Positions 10,100-24,100 of a stretch of 64,000 bases of DNA are shown piece by piece. Position numbers and translations under genes: made by a program. The notes beneath the pieces were generated by a model, which worked only from the letters and a program-made list of their open reading frames with translations, was not told the origin of the DNA and did no database searches. Each line of letters starts with the position of its first letter. Position 1 is the stretch's first letter. The stretch is from Symbiodinium natans (taxonomy: Eukaryota; Sar; Dinophyceae; Suessiales; Symbiodiniaceae), in NCBI GenBank assembly GCA_905221605.1, contig CAJNDS010002222.1, positions 465,373 through 529,372 of the forward strand. Reading direction: 5' to 3'.

Positions 10100-13000
10100 G
10101 TTTGTTCGGGGTGTCCGAGAAGAGAGCTTCGGGTTTAGGGTTTAGGGTTTAGGGTTTAGGGTTTAGGGTTTAGGGTTTAGGGTTTAGGGTTTAGGGTTTA
10201 GGGATGGATGCAGGGGGCCGCAAGTGTCAGCTGAACCTTCAACAGCCCTTCCCCCTTGTACTAGCAGTCCTTCATAGGGATGATAGTACCCCCTATGAAA
10301 ATTGTACCCCCTTTTGCTATAATATTCCCTACTAAGGACTGTTGGTAGGAACATCCCAACCTAAGCCCGAGCGAAGCTCTATTGTTGCCCCTTTGGTGCT
10401 TCCCTGGTTTTTGGAGCCCTCAACCTTAAACCCTAAGTCCTACGCCCTAAGCCCTAAGCCCTAAAACCCTAAAACCCTAAACCCTAGAACCCTAAAACCC
10501 CAAAACCCTAAAAACCCTAAAACCCTAAACCCTACCTACACCCGAAGTTTGAGGCAGGGCAGAACTCGCCCCCTCTCTTCTCGTGAGGCTGCCCTTCCCA
10601 GCTCCTGCGATGTCGCGACCATCGGTGCGGGCTGGGCCGGTGTTCCTGGGCCTCGAGAAGGGGTCACGGCTTTTGGGTCTTCTAGGATCTTCTAGGACCT
10701 ATTCTAGGATCTTATACGATTTTGATAGGGCCTTATAGGGTCTTAGACTTCAAGGTCTCGGGGCCGGGGATCCAAGTCGAGGGCCCTCGAAAGCGCGGGA
10801 GAAGGAGTGTGGTGCTTCCTACTCCCTCAACCCTGAACTCCCCGAACTCCCTGCAGCCTCAGCCCTGCTTGCTTAGGTGTACACTGCCTTCCGGCGATCC
10901 CTTCTGGGCAGCAAGGCCCTCCCCTCCCCCCCCCCCTCCCGTTCAAATTCTGTAGGGTCCGGGTACACCTCGCCTGCCCCCTTCGGCTACCCCGGAGTGG
11001 TGCCCTCAACGAGGAGTCCGCATCCCAAACCCCCAAAGCAAAAGGAATAAGGGTACCAACTCGAAGCCCGAAACCCTAAACCCTAAACATTAGTGGCATG
11101 CGAACACCCAAAACCATGGGGAGCCCTCAACCCGGCAGCCTCCTGGGCGGGTTTGAGGGACCCAGCTCTCGAGCTCGCTCCGGGGCCGAAACTCATTGAA
11201 ATGATATCGCAATTGTGTGTCCATGCGGCGCAATGGCTTTCACCGTACCATAAATCCTCTTGGAGGCCCTGGACAAAGAAGTGTGTTTTTCTGATGCCCT
11301 CCGCCCCTTTCCCGAAACTTCCCGAGTTTGAAAAAACAATTGAATGCCCAAAAGAATGCCGAGCAAGCCACGGGTCGGCGGGGTGTTTCTGGAACATGTC
11401 TCAATCAGAAGCCTTAGCTTCCTATAATCAGATCATCACAAAATCATATCACCACACCATCATACACATGTAGTCACATATACAGCCATATAGTCTTACA
11501 ACCATATAACCTCAGAATCATGAAGAACCACAAGGGTTTAGGGTTTAGGGTTTAGGGTTTCGGGTTTGGGGTTTAGGGTTTAGGATCCAAGCGATTTGGA
11601 TGTCTGAAGCGCTGGCCGAAGACTTTCGAAAGGTGTGCATCTTCGAGGCGTCCCAACGCATTGGGGGCCGCTCCCTGGGCTGAACCTACGGCCGGATACC
11701 TCACAAGTGAGGGAACGTTTGCTAGGGTTTAGGGCTTAGGGTTTAGGGTTTAGGGTTCAGGGTTTAGGGTTTAGGGTGTAGGGGTGTATATTCGAGGTCC
11801 CTGATGATCGTAAATCCCCAACTCAGCAGCCTCGACTCTCTGCGTTTGGGAGGTTTGACATCAGGCCTAAGATACAAGCGACCATCCCTTGAAGTCACGA
11901 TGATGAGGCCCTAAACCCTAAACCCTAAACCCTAAACCCTAAACCCTAAACCCTAAACCCTAAACCCTAAACCCTAAACCCTAAACGTGACAGGGACGGC
12001 AGGTTTCCCAGCCCTTCAGTCTTAGAAGCCAGCGGTGGCGACATGAAGCCCCCCCCCCCCCCCCATGTGAAGAGCCCAAAGCAACCCGAAACCTTCCCCA
12101 AGGGTTTAGGGTTAGGGTTTAGGGTTTAGGTTTAGGGTTTAGGGTTTAGGGTTTAGGGCCAAGTTTCTCTGCGGCATCCAAGGAACTTATTCCCACGAGC
12201 TGCAGGCAGGCAAGAAGCAGGCAACTCAAGGGCAGGGATTCGGGACCTAACCTAAACCCTAAACCCGGGTGTCGGGTCGAACCCTAGGAGGGTAGACGGC
12301 TGTCGAGGAACCCCAAAAACCTCGAAAGCGTTTCTGCATTTTTTTTTTGGGGGGGGGGGGGGGGGGTGCAGAGTTTTGAAGTCTTGGAATTTCCGGCTAC
12401 AGGGTATATATAAACCCTCACGCGAGTCCCCCACATGGATGTCCCTCCGTTTCCACTGAGATTGTCGCTTGCCCAGGGCAAATGACTCCCACATCAGGGA
12501 CGCCCTAAATCCCCCCCCCCACCCCCCAAAGCCGCAAATTCTACAACCCGAACTCAACCCATGGACCTGAGGCCCTAACCTGTTCCCTAAGCCCTGGTTT
12601 TTTTTTTTCACGTGAGGGGCCCTACACCCTGAACCCTCAGCCCTAAACCCAGTTTAGATCCTCCGTGGAGGAAGCCTTCACGCTCGACGTCGGCGCCTAC
12701 CGTTTCTCCCCGGCCGCCTGGGTTGCAGAAGTTTAGGAAGGCCAGGGTTTTGAGAGAGAGAGAGAGGGGCAGGGGGGGGGGGGGGGGGTGTTCATGTTGA
12801 GGGTTTAGTGCGGTTGAGTGTGTAGGGTTTAGGGTCTAGGTTCAAGTGGAAGGTCGAGGGCGAGCCAGGGTTCAAATTTCAGGCTCCTCCAAACAAGAGC
12901 GCGCTCTGAGGAGCTACGAGTAGGGTTCAGGATTTGCGGATTAGGGTTTGTGGAGAGGGCTTGTATTTCCTGTGGCCCCCAGCCTAACTCCCAAAAGCCC

Positions 13001-15070
13001 CATAGGTGTCAAGTTGCTTGCTCTCAAAAGCGGACGCTGAAGCTTTCGCTGCGAGTAGCGTGCACTCGCATTATCACACGAGAAGCCGTTGAAACCCGAG
13101 CTCCGCACATTGACGCTCAAAATCCCCTTCAGGACATGCACCTGCCGGGGGACGTGATCCTCAAGGCGCACCGATGTCCCAGAAGGAGGAAGAGGGACAG
13201 AGAGAGAGAGAGGGAGAGAGAGAGAGAGGGGGGGGGAGAGGGAGGGAGAGGGAGAGTGTACTTCGCGTAGACGAAATGTAAGAAGAAAAAAACAAAAAAG
13301 AAGACTGTTGCGAGGCGTTTCAGCCCGAATAGGGCTGAATAAGCCGACTCAAACGATAAAATCCAAAAATTGAACGAACGAAGATGTGCGCGGGTGCGTG
13401 CGAGAGTTCGCAAGGGCGTCCCGTGTTTCAAAAAACCAAGTAGGTTTTAGGGGTTTTTCAGGGGATAACTAGGTTCAGGAGTTCTTGCTGGTTTTGGAGC
13501 TTCAAGCTTGGAGGCTTTGTAGGAACTTCAGGGGAATAATATTTCCAAGTTAAGTTTGCCTCAAGATCGCCACTTCGCCAGCAGGAGCTGGGTCTTCATG
13601 AAGAATCTTTCCCGAAACCCTCTGACGAGCAAAATCTCCGGTCCCAGCCCAACCCCAACCTCCCCCTCCACTCGCCCTAAGCCCTAAACCCTAAACCCTA
13701 AACCCTAAACCCTAAACCCCCCCAAACCTTGCAAAAGAGCAGGTCTTGGGCTTGGCTACAGCCTGCTACGAACCCGGCTGCCCTCCTGCGTCGGAGGACC
13801 TCGGGTGTCTGCACGGGCCGCCTTGAAGGGTTTAGGGTTTAGGGCTTCCGAAATTAGGAGTGCCTTTTTTGGGGTCCTTATTCTCAGGGAATCCTACTAC
13901 TTGGGGTATATATACTGGGGTCCCGTATTTTCGTAAACTCCCATTTTGGGGTCGGAACAATTGCTAATCGTAGTCCCTTATGGTCCCTCACATAGGCATA
14001 CTATCATAGCCTCCAAAACCCTACTCTAATTTTTCAGTCGAGCGCCTAGAACTCTAAACGCCGGAGAGACTTGGGAGCTCCCGGCCTCAAGCCCCACGAC
14101 ACACTAAAACCTGTAAGCCCCCTTTTTTCCCCTAAAGCCGAACCAAGAACAAGCCGTCATATGAATGTCTATCATATTTGTAAGTATTATGAAAGAAAGT
14201 GAATGAAATCTTTTCCTTCAAACTATTGTAATCAGTACCCCCAAAAACCCAGACCCTAAAGAATAAACCCTAAAGCAGAATCTATTGTTTAATGAACTAT
14301 TTTAATCAGTCCCCCTAAACCCTAAACCCTAAACCTTAAACCCTAAACCCTAAACCCTAGTCTCCCGTGGTAGGACTTTCCGAAGCCCTTCCACTTCAAC
14401 TACACGGCCCCCCTCCGGCGAATCGTTGATGCGGATGGCATGCCAGCTGGGCGCCTTCGTCTGGAGGGGTTTAGGGTTGAGGGTTGTGGTTTAGGGTTTA
14501 GGGTTTAGGGTTTAGGGTTTAGGGTTTAGGGTTTAGGGTTTAGGGTTTAGGGTTTAGGGTTTAGGGTTTAGGGTTTAGGGTTGAGTGTTATATGGTTTAT
14601 GGTTTAGTTTAGGGTTTGGGGGAATTGGGCGTGTTTAGGGTTTAGGGCTCGGCGTTTGGGATTCCGGGTTTCGGGCTTGGGAATTTTCTGGCTCGGGGGG
14701 CCGTGCACCGGTGGCTTTCCAAAGTAAGCTACGACAACAGAAAAACAGAGCTGTCACCGAAGGCTTCCCAAAAAGCTCTCGCCCCTGCTTAAACGCTGTG
14801 GGGTCCACGCATGGATACATTGAACGATCTGGCTGCAATAGCCCGCAACCCCTGCTGAACCCAGGACTGTACACCCTTGGTGACCAAGCCCTTCGTGGTG
14901 ATACACACACACAAACCTTTCTTTGCCGGGGAGGCTAATCCCACAAAGGCTGGGCTAGCGGCTACAAGGATACCAAAAAGTCTGGCATCTTGATTACGGC
15001 CGCCTTTACTTCATGTTTGTAAAGGTTCCGTACTATCAACCCAAAACTTAGGGATACTTGGGAATACATC

Positions 15071-15101
<31 letters not shown>

Positions 15102-18100
15102 GGGTACTATGCTTGCTAAGAAAGCTTAAACCTTTCCTTTTGCCCAAGGGTTCCGAGTTCAGCATCTCGCGAAGGTACGTCACGGCCATCAAGGGCATGT
15201 TGAACACCATCCTGGCCTCAGGCCGGTCTTCGCAGCTTGGGGGTGGTTTATGGTTAGTACGAAGTTCGAGAGTGTGTCGCTGAGTGCTGGGAGATGCCGT
15301 ACACTTCATATTCTCAGTCATCTTCTGCTCGAGGGTTTCTTGTTAGAAAGGGTTTGAATGGACATCCCATTGCTTGGGGCGACGCTTCTCGTGGGTCTTT
15401 CCTGGGGTGCACAATTCTGGGGGAGCAAGCCTGAGGCGAGGGCAGCAGTTGCACCTTGCGTGTGTCACTGCGAGTGTGCCTCCCCACCAGAATCATCAAT
15501 TGGCATTAAGCTGTGGATTGCTGTGATTCTCCTGGTAGGCAGCTGGATTTGTTTCTTCGCTGTGTGGCTTGTGGCTAGCCAGAGAGAGCGCAACAGCTCT
15601 CCCATCGCAAAAGGCAAAGGGAAGCGCGGAGTCCTTGGTGGATCTTTGGCTTTGACTCTTCAGTGATGATTTCGGAAGGGGACATTTGCTTCGTGAACTA
15701 TGGAGAGGTGCCGCCATGCATTCATGCCAGACTTGTTGGAGCGCACATTCAGAACGACCTGTTTGTGATCATCACGCCTGACTACGATGTGTACGAGGAA
15801 CAGTTGTCTAACTTAAACCCCGACTTCACCGCCTTCCACTATGGAGGTCCAGGGCTTGGGGCGGCAGTTCCAGCTGGTTTGAATCGAGCGCATGTGTATG
15901 CCTTCGGGGCCATGTCAGCGATTGACTACCAACGCTTGATGAACCAGGCAAGGCTCTATGCTGCAGGCATCCGAGCCGGTTTGGGCTTGTCGCCAGTACC
16001 AAATGTAGCCCCAGCTGTGCCTGCGCCAGCTCCAGGTGCACCCGCAGTACCTGCCCTTCCTGCTGATCCACTGGTTTGGGTTGCCCTTGAAAGCAGAGGC
16101 AACGTTCGGGTCGGATCAGTTGTGGTTCCGGCTGGACAGGGCTTACCCGCTGGAGCCGTGAACTTAGGTGATCGTGCCATCGTCGACGCCGGTGCAGGCC
16201 TGCTAGTTGCTCTCAAGCAGGTGCCGCAGTCCCAGGTGGGGACTATGGAGACCAGGGACTTGAGGGTTCTTCCTTTGCGTTTTGATGGGCAAGGGCAACG
16301 ACGGGCCGACTTCAATGAGGTTGTCAGCCAGATGTCTCAGGACGACATGCCAGGAGGCAAGTTGCAGTTGGACGGGCCCCCTTCCGCCCTGGAGGTGGTC
16401 CGTTCCATGGTGCTTCGAGGGCTCACACCTGTCACTGATCATGAACACTGGGTTCGGACGCATGAGTTGGCCAAGGGCGACAGGTCCGTGTACGAGATGG
16501 AGGTGATCACCAGGGTCTTGGAGGCATTCATCACTGTCGACCAGATCAACATCCCCAACCTCAAGGGTTGCGAGCTGCTGGTGCGTCGTTGGCAGTTGAT
16601 CCGGGAGGCTCACCGGCTATCGCCCACCAACCCGGACTACAGTGCAGCTGATGTCATCATGGGTTGGGCTTACCGGAAGGGCGATGGGGTTGAGCCGACC
16701 TTGGCTCGCTACGTGGCAAGCGAGCTGCGGGACCAGGCGTCGATCGCCAAGGAGGCGCGCAAGGCGCGTGAAGAGCAGGAGAACAGACGTGGTGGTGGCC
16801 GCCGAAACCCGAAAGAAGCGGGGGGAGGCGGCGGTGGCGGAAAGTAAGCGCTGCCAAGGGGGTCGCTGTTTCCTACCTCTCGGTGATCCCCTTTGTTTTC
16901 CTCGAGGTGGGGTTTTTAATCCGCGTGCAATTTGCGCGCAGTTTTGGTTTGATTGTGGATGATGGCGCCTTGCTCTGCTGAAGATCGGTGGCGAGATCTT
17001 CTCCCGTTGCCGCTTCTTGAGCCCGACAAGCACGAACATAGTCGGAATGAGTTTTTGAAGGAGTCTGCTTGTGTGAGGAGGCACAGGGCGAGGCGAAAGG
17101 ACAACCTTGACAAGACCAACGAGGTGATCCATGCCTTGAACGCTATGGCGGGGTTCGACGTGCCCTGCACTTTGAAGCCCACTCCAAACCAGGCGCATTC
17201 GCAATCGAGTTTACTTCGTAGAGTTGCTCACCTACCCCGTTCCCAGGAGAGAGTGTTCCAGCGTGAGGCCATTCGTGAGCTTCTGCTTGATTGTCCGTCT
17301 TCTCCCTATGTGTCGGATGGAGGCGGGACCGGAAGTGTGAGAGCTTATCAGAGAGACCTTGTGTCATTGCCGGAGTCGGGGGCCGAACCTCTTGAGGCCA
17401 CGGCTTTGATAGATGATCAAGGGCGAGAAATTTTGGAGAGATTTGAGAGCACCATGTTTGTCGGGGAGGACGTGAGCCATGGTTCCCCCATCAAGCCATA
17501 CATGGACGACACCCTTAGATCCTCACCGAAGGCCTATGCCCAGTTCATCTCCGACATCTTCGAGCGGGGGATGATTGATTTTGACAGGACCGCCACTAGC
17601 ATCATCACACCATTCTTTGTGAGCAAGAAGAGTGGCAAACTGAGGTTAGTGCTTGACTGCAGGGCTAGCAATCAACAGTTCGATCGCCCACCTGATATCG
17701 CGCTCGCAGCAGGGTATACGTTTGCACAACTTGAACTACCTGAAGGGGAATCCCTTTTTGTTGCACAAAGCGATGTCCGCGACTATTTTTATTCCATTGG
17801 CTTGCCGCAAGGACTTCGACGATACTTCGCCTTGCCGCCGATCCCAGCATCTGCGCTGCCGGCAGGTGTGGGCGTCATTGCGGAGAGTGAGGGAGAGTTG
17901 TGGTACCCTAGGATGAAGGTCGTCCCGATGGGATGGAGTTGGGCCATGTGGATTGCACAGAGAATACACCAGCATCAAGCTTCAGTGGCATTGGCATGCA
18001 GCCCCGATCAGGTCCTGGTCGACGGGAGGCCTCCGCCTTCTCTGGAGGCCGGGTCTCCTCTGCTCATTCCCTATGCCGATAACCTCAATGTCTGTGGCAC

Positions 18101-21100
18101 AAACCAAGCTGCAGTCCAGAGTGCAAAGGACAAGGTGGTTGAGCAGTTGCGTAGCGTTGGATTCCGGGTGCATGAAGAAGAAGACGCGTCGTTGCGTGTC
18201 CAGGCGCTTGGCTTTGTCATCGATGGTGAAAAGGGTGAGGTGCATCCTATCGCAGCTAGGCGTGACAAGGTCCGGCTTGGGTTACTTTGGTTATCCAAGC
18301 GCCCTAAAGTTACCGGCAGAGCCATCGAGCGTATCGTTGGGCACTGTGTTCACTTATTCATGTTGCGCCGGGACCTTCTCTCCATCTTCCGCTCAGTGTA
18401 TGACTTCAAGATCGCCAATTATCATAAACCGTGTCGTTTATGGCGCACTGCAGCGGAAGAGTGTAGGATTGCAGCTGCTCTCATCTTGACGTGCTATGCT
18501 GATCTACGTAAGCCTTGGTGTCCTACCATTACGGCTAGCGATGCTTCTCTCAGTGGCACTGCCGTAGCTGCTCTGACCGTCGAGTCAGGCCAGGTTCAAA
18601 CGATCGGCGTATGCAGAGAAATGTGGCGTTTCAAGTCAAAAGATCCATTGGCCAAGGCCAGGGATGCGGCTCTGTGTTTGGACCCATTTGTGCACCATGA
18701 GACTGTCATGTCACTTGACCCAGCAGAGAGAGATCCATTTCAACTCAACCTTGACTTCCAGCATGTGCCTGTGCAGATCGCGTGCCATCCTGAGTGGAAA
18801 TTGCAATTTGCTTGCCGCATGCACAAGCCAGAACACATCACGCTTCTTGAGGGGCGGGGGACTGTGCAAGCGGTTCGACACAAGATGAGGGTTGAGGGCA
18901 ACTATGGCATGAAACATTTGCACCTTGGTGACAATTTGGGCATGGTTCTTGCTTTTGACAGGGGTAGGGCTAAAGCTGTGCCACTGTTAATTTGTTGTCG
19001 GCGTGCAACGGCCTTTGCGATTGCGGGCGACTGCGTCTTCACTCACAGATGGATCCCCTCTGAACACAACGCGGCTGATGCCGGCTCGCGCCAGTGGGAA
19101 CAGGAGAAGCCGTCCGAAACCGCGGCCAAAAGCCGCTCGAAAGAGGCCGTCACAAGCCTCTGCTACCCCAAGTCCAAAAGCTGCTTCAGCAAAGAGCAGG
19201 GCCGGGAGCTCTTATGGGGGTGTGCTCGCCGAGTTGAAGAAGTCGGTCCCGCCCAGGGTGCTTGCGGGAGCTCCCACCAAGCGCAGTCTGCGCAAAGCGC
19301 TCCAAGGGCCGGACGAAGCCACCCGGGCTTCCAAACGCCAGGCAGTGGTGGCAGCGGGCAAGCCGCGCAACCGGAACGAGGGGCACACCTTCCTAGAGAC
19401 CGCGGCGGTGGCGCCGAGGACCAGCGAGGAGTACCTCCACAAGTGGAACCTGTTCGAGTCCTTTTGCAAAACCCAGAAGTTGAAGCTGCGAAAAGAGGAC
19501 GAGGTGGACTACGCCTTGAACCTGTTTCTGAACCAAGCTTTCTTGGAAGGATGGGACATCAGCGAGGGTGTCAAATGCATGGCTGCAGTCACCGACCGCT
19601 GGCCCGCCTTGTCAGGTCGAGGACAGCTCCCGCGAACAAGAAGGTCCATGCAAGGATGGCGGAACCTCGACCCAGGTGTCACACGGCCGCCTCTGGCGTG
19701 GCCACTGGTCGCCCTGATCGCCCTGACTGTCCTTCAGGCGGACCAGTTTGTAGCGTGCATGGCCATCCTCTTCATGTTCGCCACTTACGTGCGGCCGGGA
19801 GAGGTCTTCGAGATCCGGCGCCAGGATCTGGTGAAAAGCAGGTCGCTCGGGCAGGTTTGGTCTGTCAATCTCCACCCGTCGGACGACCTCCAGGAGTCGA
19901 AGGTGGAGGTAAGCAACGAGACCATCCTGCTGGACAACAAGGAAATCCCGTGGCTCGGAGCAGCGCTCGAGTGCATGACAGCCATATCAGGAGCAGCGTT
20001 GTTTCCCACGAACTACACGGAGCTGCTCGACACATGGCATCGTGCTCTCAAACAACTAGGACTGGGGTTCAAGTTTGCAGTGCCTCACCAGTTGAGACAC
20101 TCTGGGGCGAGTTGGGACCGCTTCAAGAACTACCGCAGTTTGTTGGAGGTCAAACATCGAGGGCGTTGGGCGGCCGACAGCAGCTTAAAGCGGTACGAAC
20201 AACATGCAATGGTAGCTCAGCAGTTCGAGAAGTTGGCCCCGGCGCTCAAACGACGAGCGCAAGCTGCCCCAGCTACACTGCAAGCAATGGTCCTCGCCAA
20301 ATGTGGCCTCAAACGGTGAAAGTCAGCAAGCCCTTTCTGGAGCTTTTCTCCGGATGTGCGCACTTGTCACAAGCGTGTGCGAGTCTGGGCATCCCATGTG
20401 AGGCATGGGACATTGACTATGGTGAAGCATGCAACGTACTCACGCCTAAGGTTGCAGCTGTGCTGTTGCATCGCATCGCCAAGGGGGAGTTCTCAGCGGT
20501 TCATCTTGGCATGCCGTGCATTACGTGGAGCCGCGCTCGTCGCGATGATGGTCGTGGCCCACGCGCGCTTCGAGATGATCATGCCGGCCTATTTGGTCTG
20601 CCGTCTTTGATGCCATGGGAGCGAAGGAAGGTTCAAGAGGGCAACCAACTCCTGGAGTTCAGTCTTCAGGTCATAGCGTGTTGTCAAAAGCTCGGCCTGC
20701 CATGGTCGCTTGAGAACCCGCTTACCAGTCGTGTTTGGCTGGTCCCAGCTATGCAGCGGTTGCAGACGCAAGGGGCAACCTTTGTCAACACGTGCTACTG
20801 CATGTATGGCATGCCGTGGCGCAAGGCCACTGCTTTTCTGTGTGGCAACTTCAATCTCTCGCTCAGAACTTGCGGGTGCAGCTTCCGTTGCTGTGAGCGA
20901 TCTGGCAAAGCACATGTGCATTTAGTTGGACGAGACAACAGGGGGCGCTGGCTTACCAGACTGGCACAGCCTTACCCCCACGAGCTCTGCAGTCACTACG
21001 CACTTCAGCTGCTACTTCGCCTTAAGCATACTCCGAGGTCGGATATGGACCAAGAACATTGAGAAAATGTTTGCTTCGCCATGGGGATCCTCCTTATCAG

Positions 21101-24100
21101 TGCGCGCTTGCCAGCACGCATCTTGGGGATCCCGCATTGTGTATGTGCTGGGAAGTTCGCTTCGACAAAGGTGCCTTCTTTCCACAGCATCTTCTCAGGC
21201 TCACTTCTCAGACCTTGTGCCAAGCCTTGGCATCGAAAAAGGTATGCTGGCATCGGGAAGGTGCACGGGGCCCAGACACATGGTTAGTACGAAGTTCGAG
21301 AGTGTGTCGCTGAGTGCTGGGAGATGCCGTACACTTCATATTCTCAGTCATCTTCTGCTCGCCAACCACGTCCCCACCACCGACCCATGGGACCAAGAAC
21401 ATTGAGAAAATGTTTGCTTCGCCATGGGGATCCTCCTTATCAGTGCGCGCTTGCCAGCACGCATCTTGGGGATCCCGCATTGTGTATGTGCTGGGAAGTT
21501 CGCTTTGGCATCGAAAAAGGTATGCTGGCATCGGGAAGGTGCACGGGGCCCAGACACAGGGTTTAGGGTTTAGGGTTTAGGGTTTAGGGTTTAGGGTTTA
21601 GGGTTTAGGGTTTAGGGTTTAGGGTTTAGGGTTTAGGGTTTAGGGTTTAGGTGGGGCAGTGCAGTTGTGGCTTTCTTAGGGTCGCGTTGGGCTCAGATGG
21701 GCTCAGGAGGTCTACACCCGCAAACTACCAGTCCGAAACCCACTCTCTAAACAGGGTGAATCACATGTTATTTCGACTTCTGGGAAGCTTCGGGCTTAGG
21801 GCTCTCTGTGCCCCTAAACCCTAAACCCTAAACCCTAAACCCTAAACCCCAAAAACCGAAAGAGGGGGCCAGCTCTACCTGGGCAAGAGCCTCACGGATC
21901 TGCGGCCACAGGAGCTGACGGACATTGGCGCTTTCAAACGGTTCGGATTCAGGGGTAACAGCTCAGTTTTTAACGGAGTATAGGCCTTAACAGCCATGAG
22001 AAAGAGCCCTGACTTAGTTGAGGAGGTAACCTTTCACCTTTTGGGGTCTATAGAATCCTACCATACTTGAAAGGTTAACCTTGCTTGGCCCAAGGTACTT
22101 AGCAACTACACTTATGGGGACAGTTCCTCAGTCAAGCTTAGTGTGTGTGTGTGTGGAAGCTGTGGGAGGTATGAGGCTTCAGGGCTTGAGGCAATGTACA
22201 TCGGGAGAATACGTGAAATACGAGATTGGAGAGAGAGGGTCGGAAGTCCGGCACTTAAGGCTTTTTTTGTGGTGGGTTTGGGGACGCTTTTTCAGGGAGG
22301 TCTCAGCCCTGGCCATGAGCCCCCGAAGCAAGCAGCCGAAGCCCTGGACCCTCATTCCCTGCACCACAAACCCAAAACCCCAAACCCCAGACCCCAAACC
22401 CCAAACACCACCACGTACACACCCCCCCCAAAAAAAACACGCCCAAAAATCCTCGGATGTGAGTGCTCGGGCGTCAGGAGAGCGGCGTGCAGCTGGTTTT
22501 CGGGTATGACACGGTCCATGCGAAAGAGGCTGCGGCACAACACACCCGAGGGATCGTTGGAGGAGAGCAGGTTTAGGGTTTAGGGGTTTAGGGCTTAATT
22601 AGGGTTTAAGGCAGGATTTGCAAGGTTGAGGGCTTAGGGCAAACAGAGGCTTTCAGGGGACGCGCTTGGGCGATTCACGAAGATTCGGGTCGAAGGCTAC
22701 TGGGCCTTCGGACGCACAGCTGCGCCGCCTACCCGTTTAGGATTTAGGGTTTATAGGGTTTAGAGTTTAGGGTTTCGGGTTTAGGGTTTAGAAATTTCAA
22801 CCGCCATGACTCTGCCTTGCCTCTCGTTCTTTGCTGGGAGGTGATGCTGAACCTCCCGCGGACGCCTTTCTTGTCACTGCCCACGCTCAGGTGCCGCTGA
22901 GCGGTTGTTGCTTCCAAACTGTTTGAAACAGCTTCTGGGACCCCATACATTTGCCGAGACAGATGTTCGCCCGAAAAGCGTCTCTACGACTTTAATGTTG
23001 GAGATTCTCAACGGACCCTGAGACCTGTCACGCCTGAAGAGTGATAGGGGGGACCTCCGGGCGCAGCAACATGAACATCCGGGGGGGGGCGGTTTTTCCC
23101 GAACGTGTGCCTTTCAATTCCTCCTTCCCGGTTCAGGCCCTTCACTAAACCCTTCAGCCCCGAGAAAAGGTAAAGGATCACACGGCCAGGCAAGCGATCC
23201 CAAACCGCACGATCGGCATGGCCAAGTGCGTCAAGTTTGCATCTTGGGGGCAAGAAAGACCTTAAACCCGAAACCCGAAACCCGAAACCCGAAACCCGAA
23301 ACCCTAACCCTGAGTACGACGCTGCATGCCCCCAAAAACCCTGGGCTTTGCCCCAAGGACCTGCCGACCAAGTTCTTCCCAGCCGGCAGCTTTGAGCTGG
23401 GGAAGAGCCTCACAAAGGCCATCAGGGTGAGAATCACCATGGGTTTAGGGTTTAGGGTTTAGGGATGTCGGCCCGCGTGGGGGAAACCATCCCCCGCAAT
23501 GGCGTTTCTTCTGGACTTTCAGGAAAGCATGCCTGTCCGATGACTTTGCTATGTCCGATGACTTGGCTATTCAGGTGAGGTAGTGGGATGGTTTCCAAAT
23601 CCTTCGACAGGCTCTCTTCTAGTCGGTTTGCGCCCTCCCCATCCCGCCTTTCTCCAACTTTTCAATGTCTTCTCCGCTTCGCATTGCCTGTTTTCATCCC
23701 CCTTCCCGCCTCCCCCATCCACTTTCCTTAAGGGATGCACTCTTGCTGGACCTCCTCCCCAGTTCTGAGCAAAACTCTTCCCCTTCTCCCCCCGAAGTCT
23801 ATAGTGAAATAGCGGTGTCGAAGAAAGCGGGTTTTTGAGGTAGGCCGCCCTCTGCTTCCCGACTTCCTTGTTCCCCATGTTTTTGCAGGACTTGGGTAGA
23901 GTGTTCTGTGGGGTTTCAATTGCGCCAAACACAAAATCCAGAAACTGGCCACCCGCACGAGGGTACCCCAAGCTTCTTAGCTGAACGGCGGCGGAGCTAG
24001 GGGGCTTATTTTGTTATGTAGCGTGTTCCAACACACAGCTTTCCCCAGCGGCTGAAGCAAGAACTGCGTGCCAGGCCTACGCGTTTTACGATGACGCATG

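Larger units (their letters stand above)
15251..21558 (+). mobile_element. Ngaro/PAT-type tyrosine-recombinase retrotransposon, complete
   Basis: About 6.3 kb. Split direct repeats define it: A1 (15251-15331) at the left end and B1 (21047-21280), A2 (21281-21361), B2 (21390-21558) at the right. B1 runs directly into A2 (CAGACACA/TGGTTAG), and joining the right end of B2 to the left end of A1 would create the same junction, as in a circular DIRS/Ngaro intermediate. Order: small membrane ORF, Gag, RT/RNase H, tyrosine recombinase, methyltransferase-like. Known of the group: integration by recombinase, no integrase, no target duplication. The right flank is a TTTAGGG array; the left is intron DNA of the amine oxidase gene. 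Confidence 0.92.

Noticed and set aside
16617-17204. Minus-strand frame of 195 codons
   Set aside because: Antisense to the end of Gag and the start of Pol of the YR element; no motif.
20301-21062. Adenine (DAM-like) methyltransferase as in classical DIRS elements
   Set aside because: The motif order FSG, PC, ENP fits the cytosine-5 class; no DPPY or NPPY motif is present.
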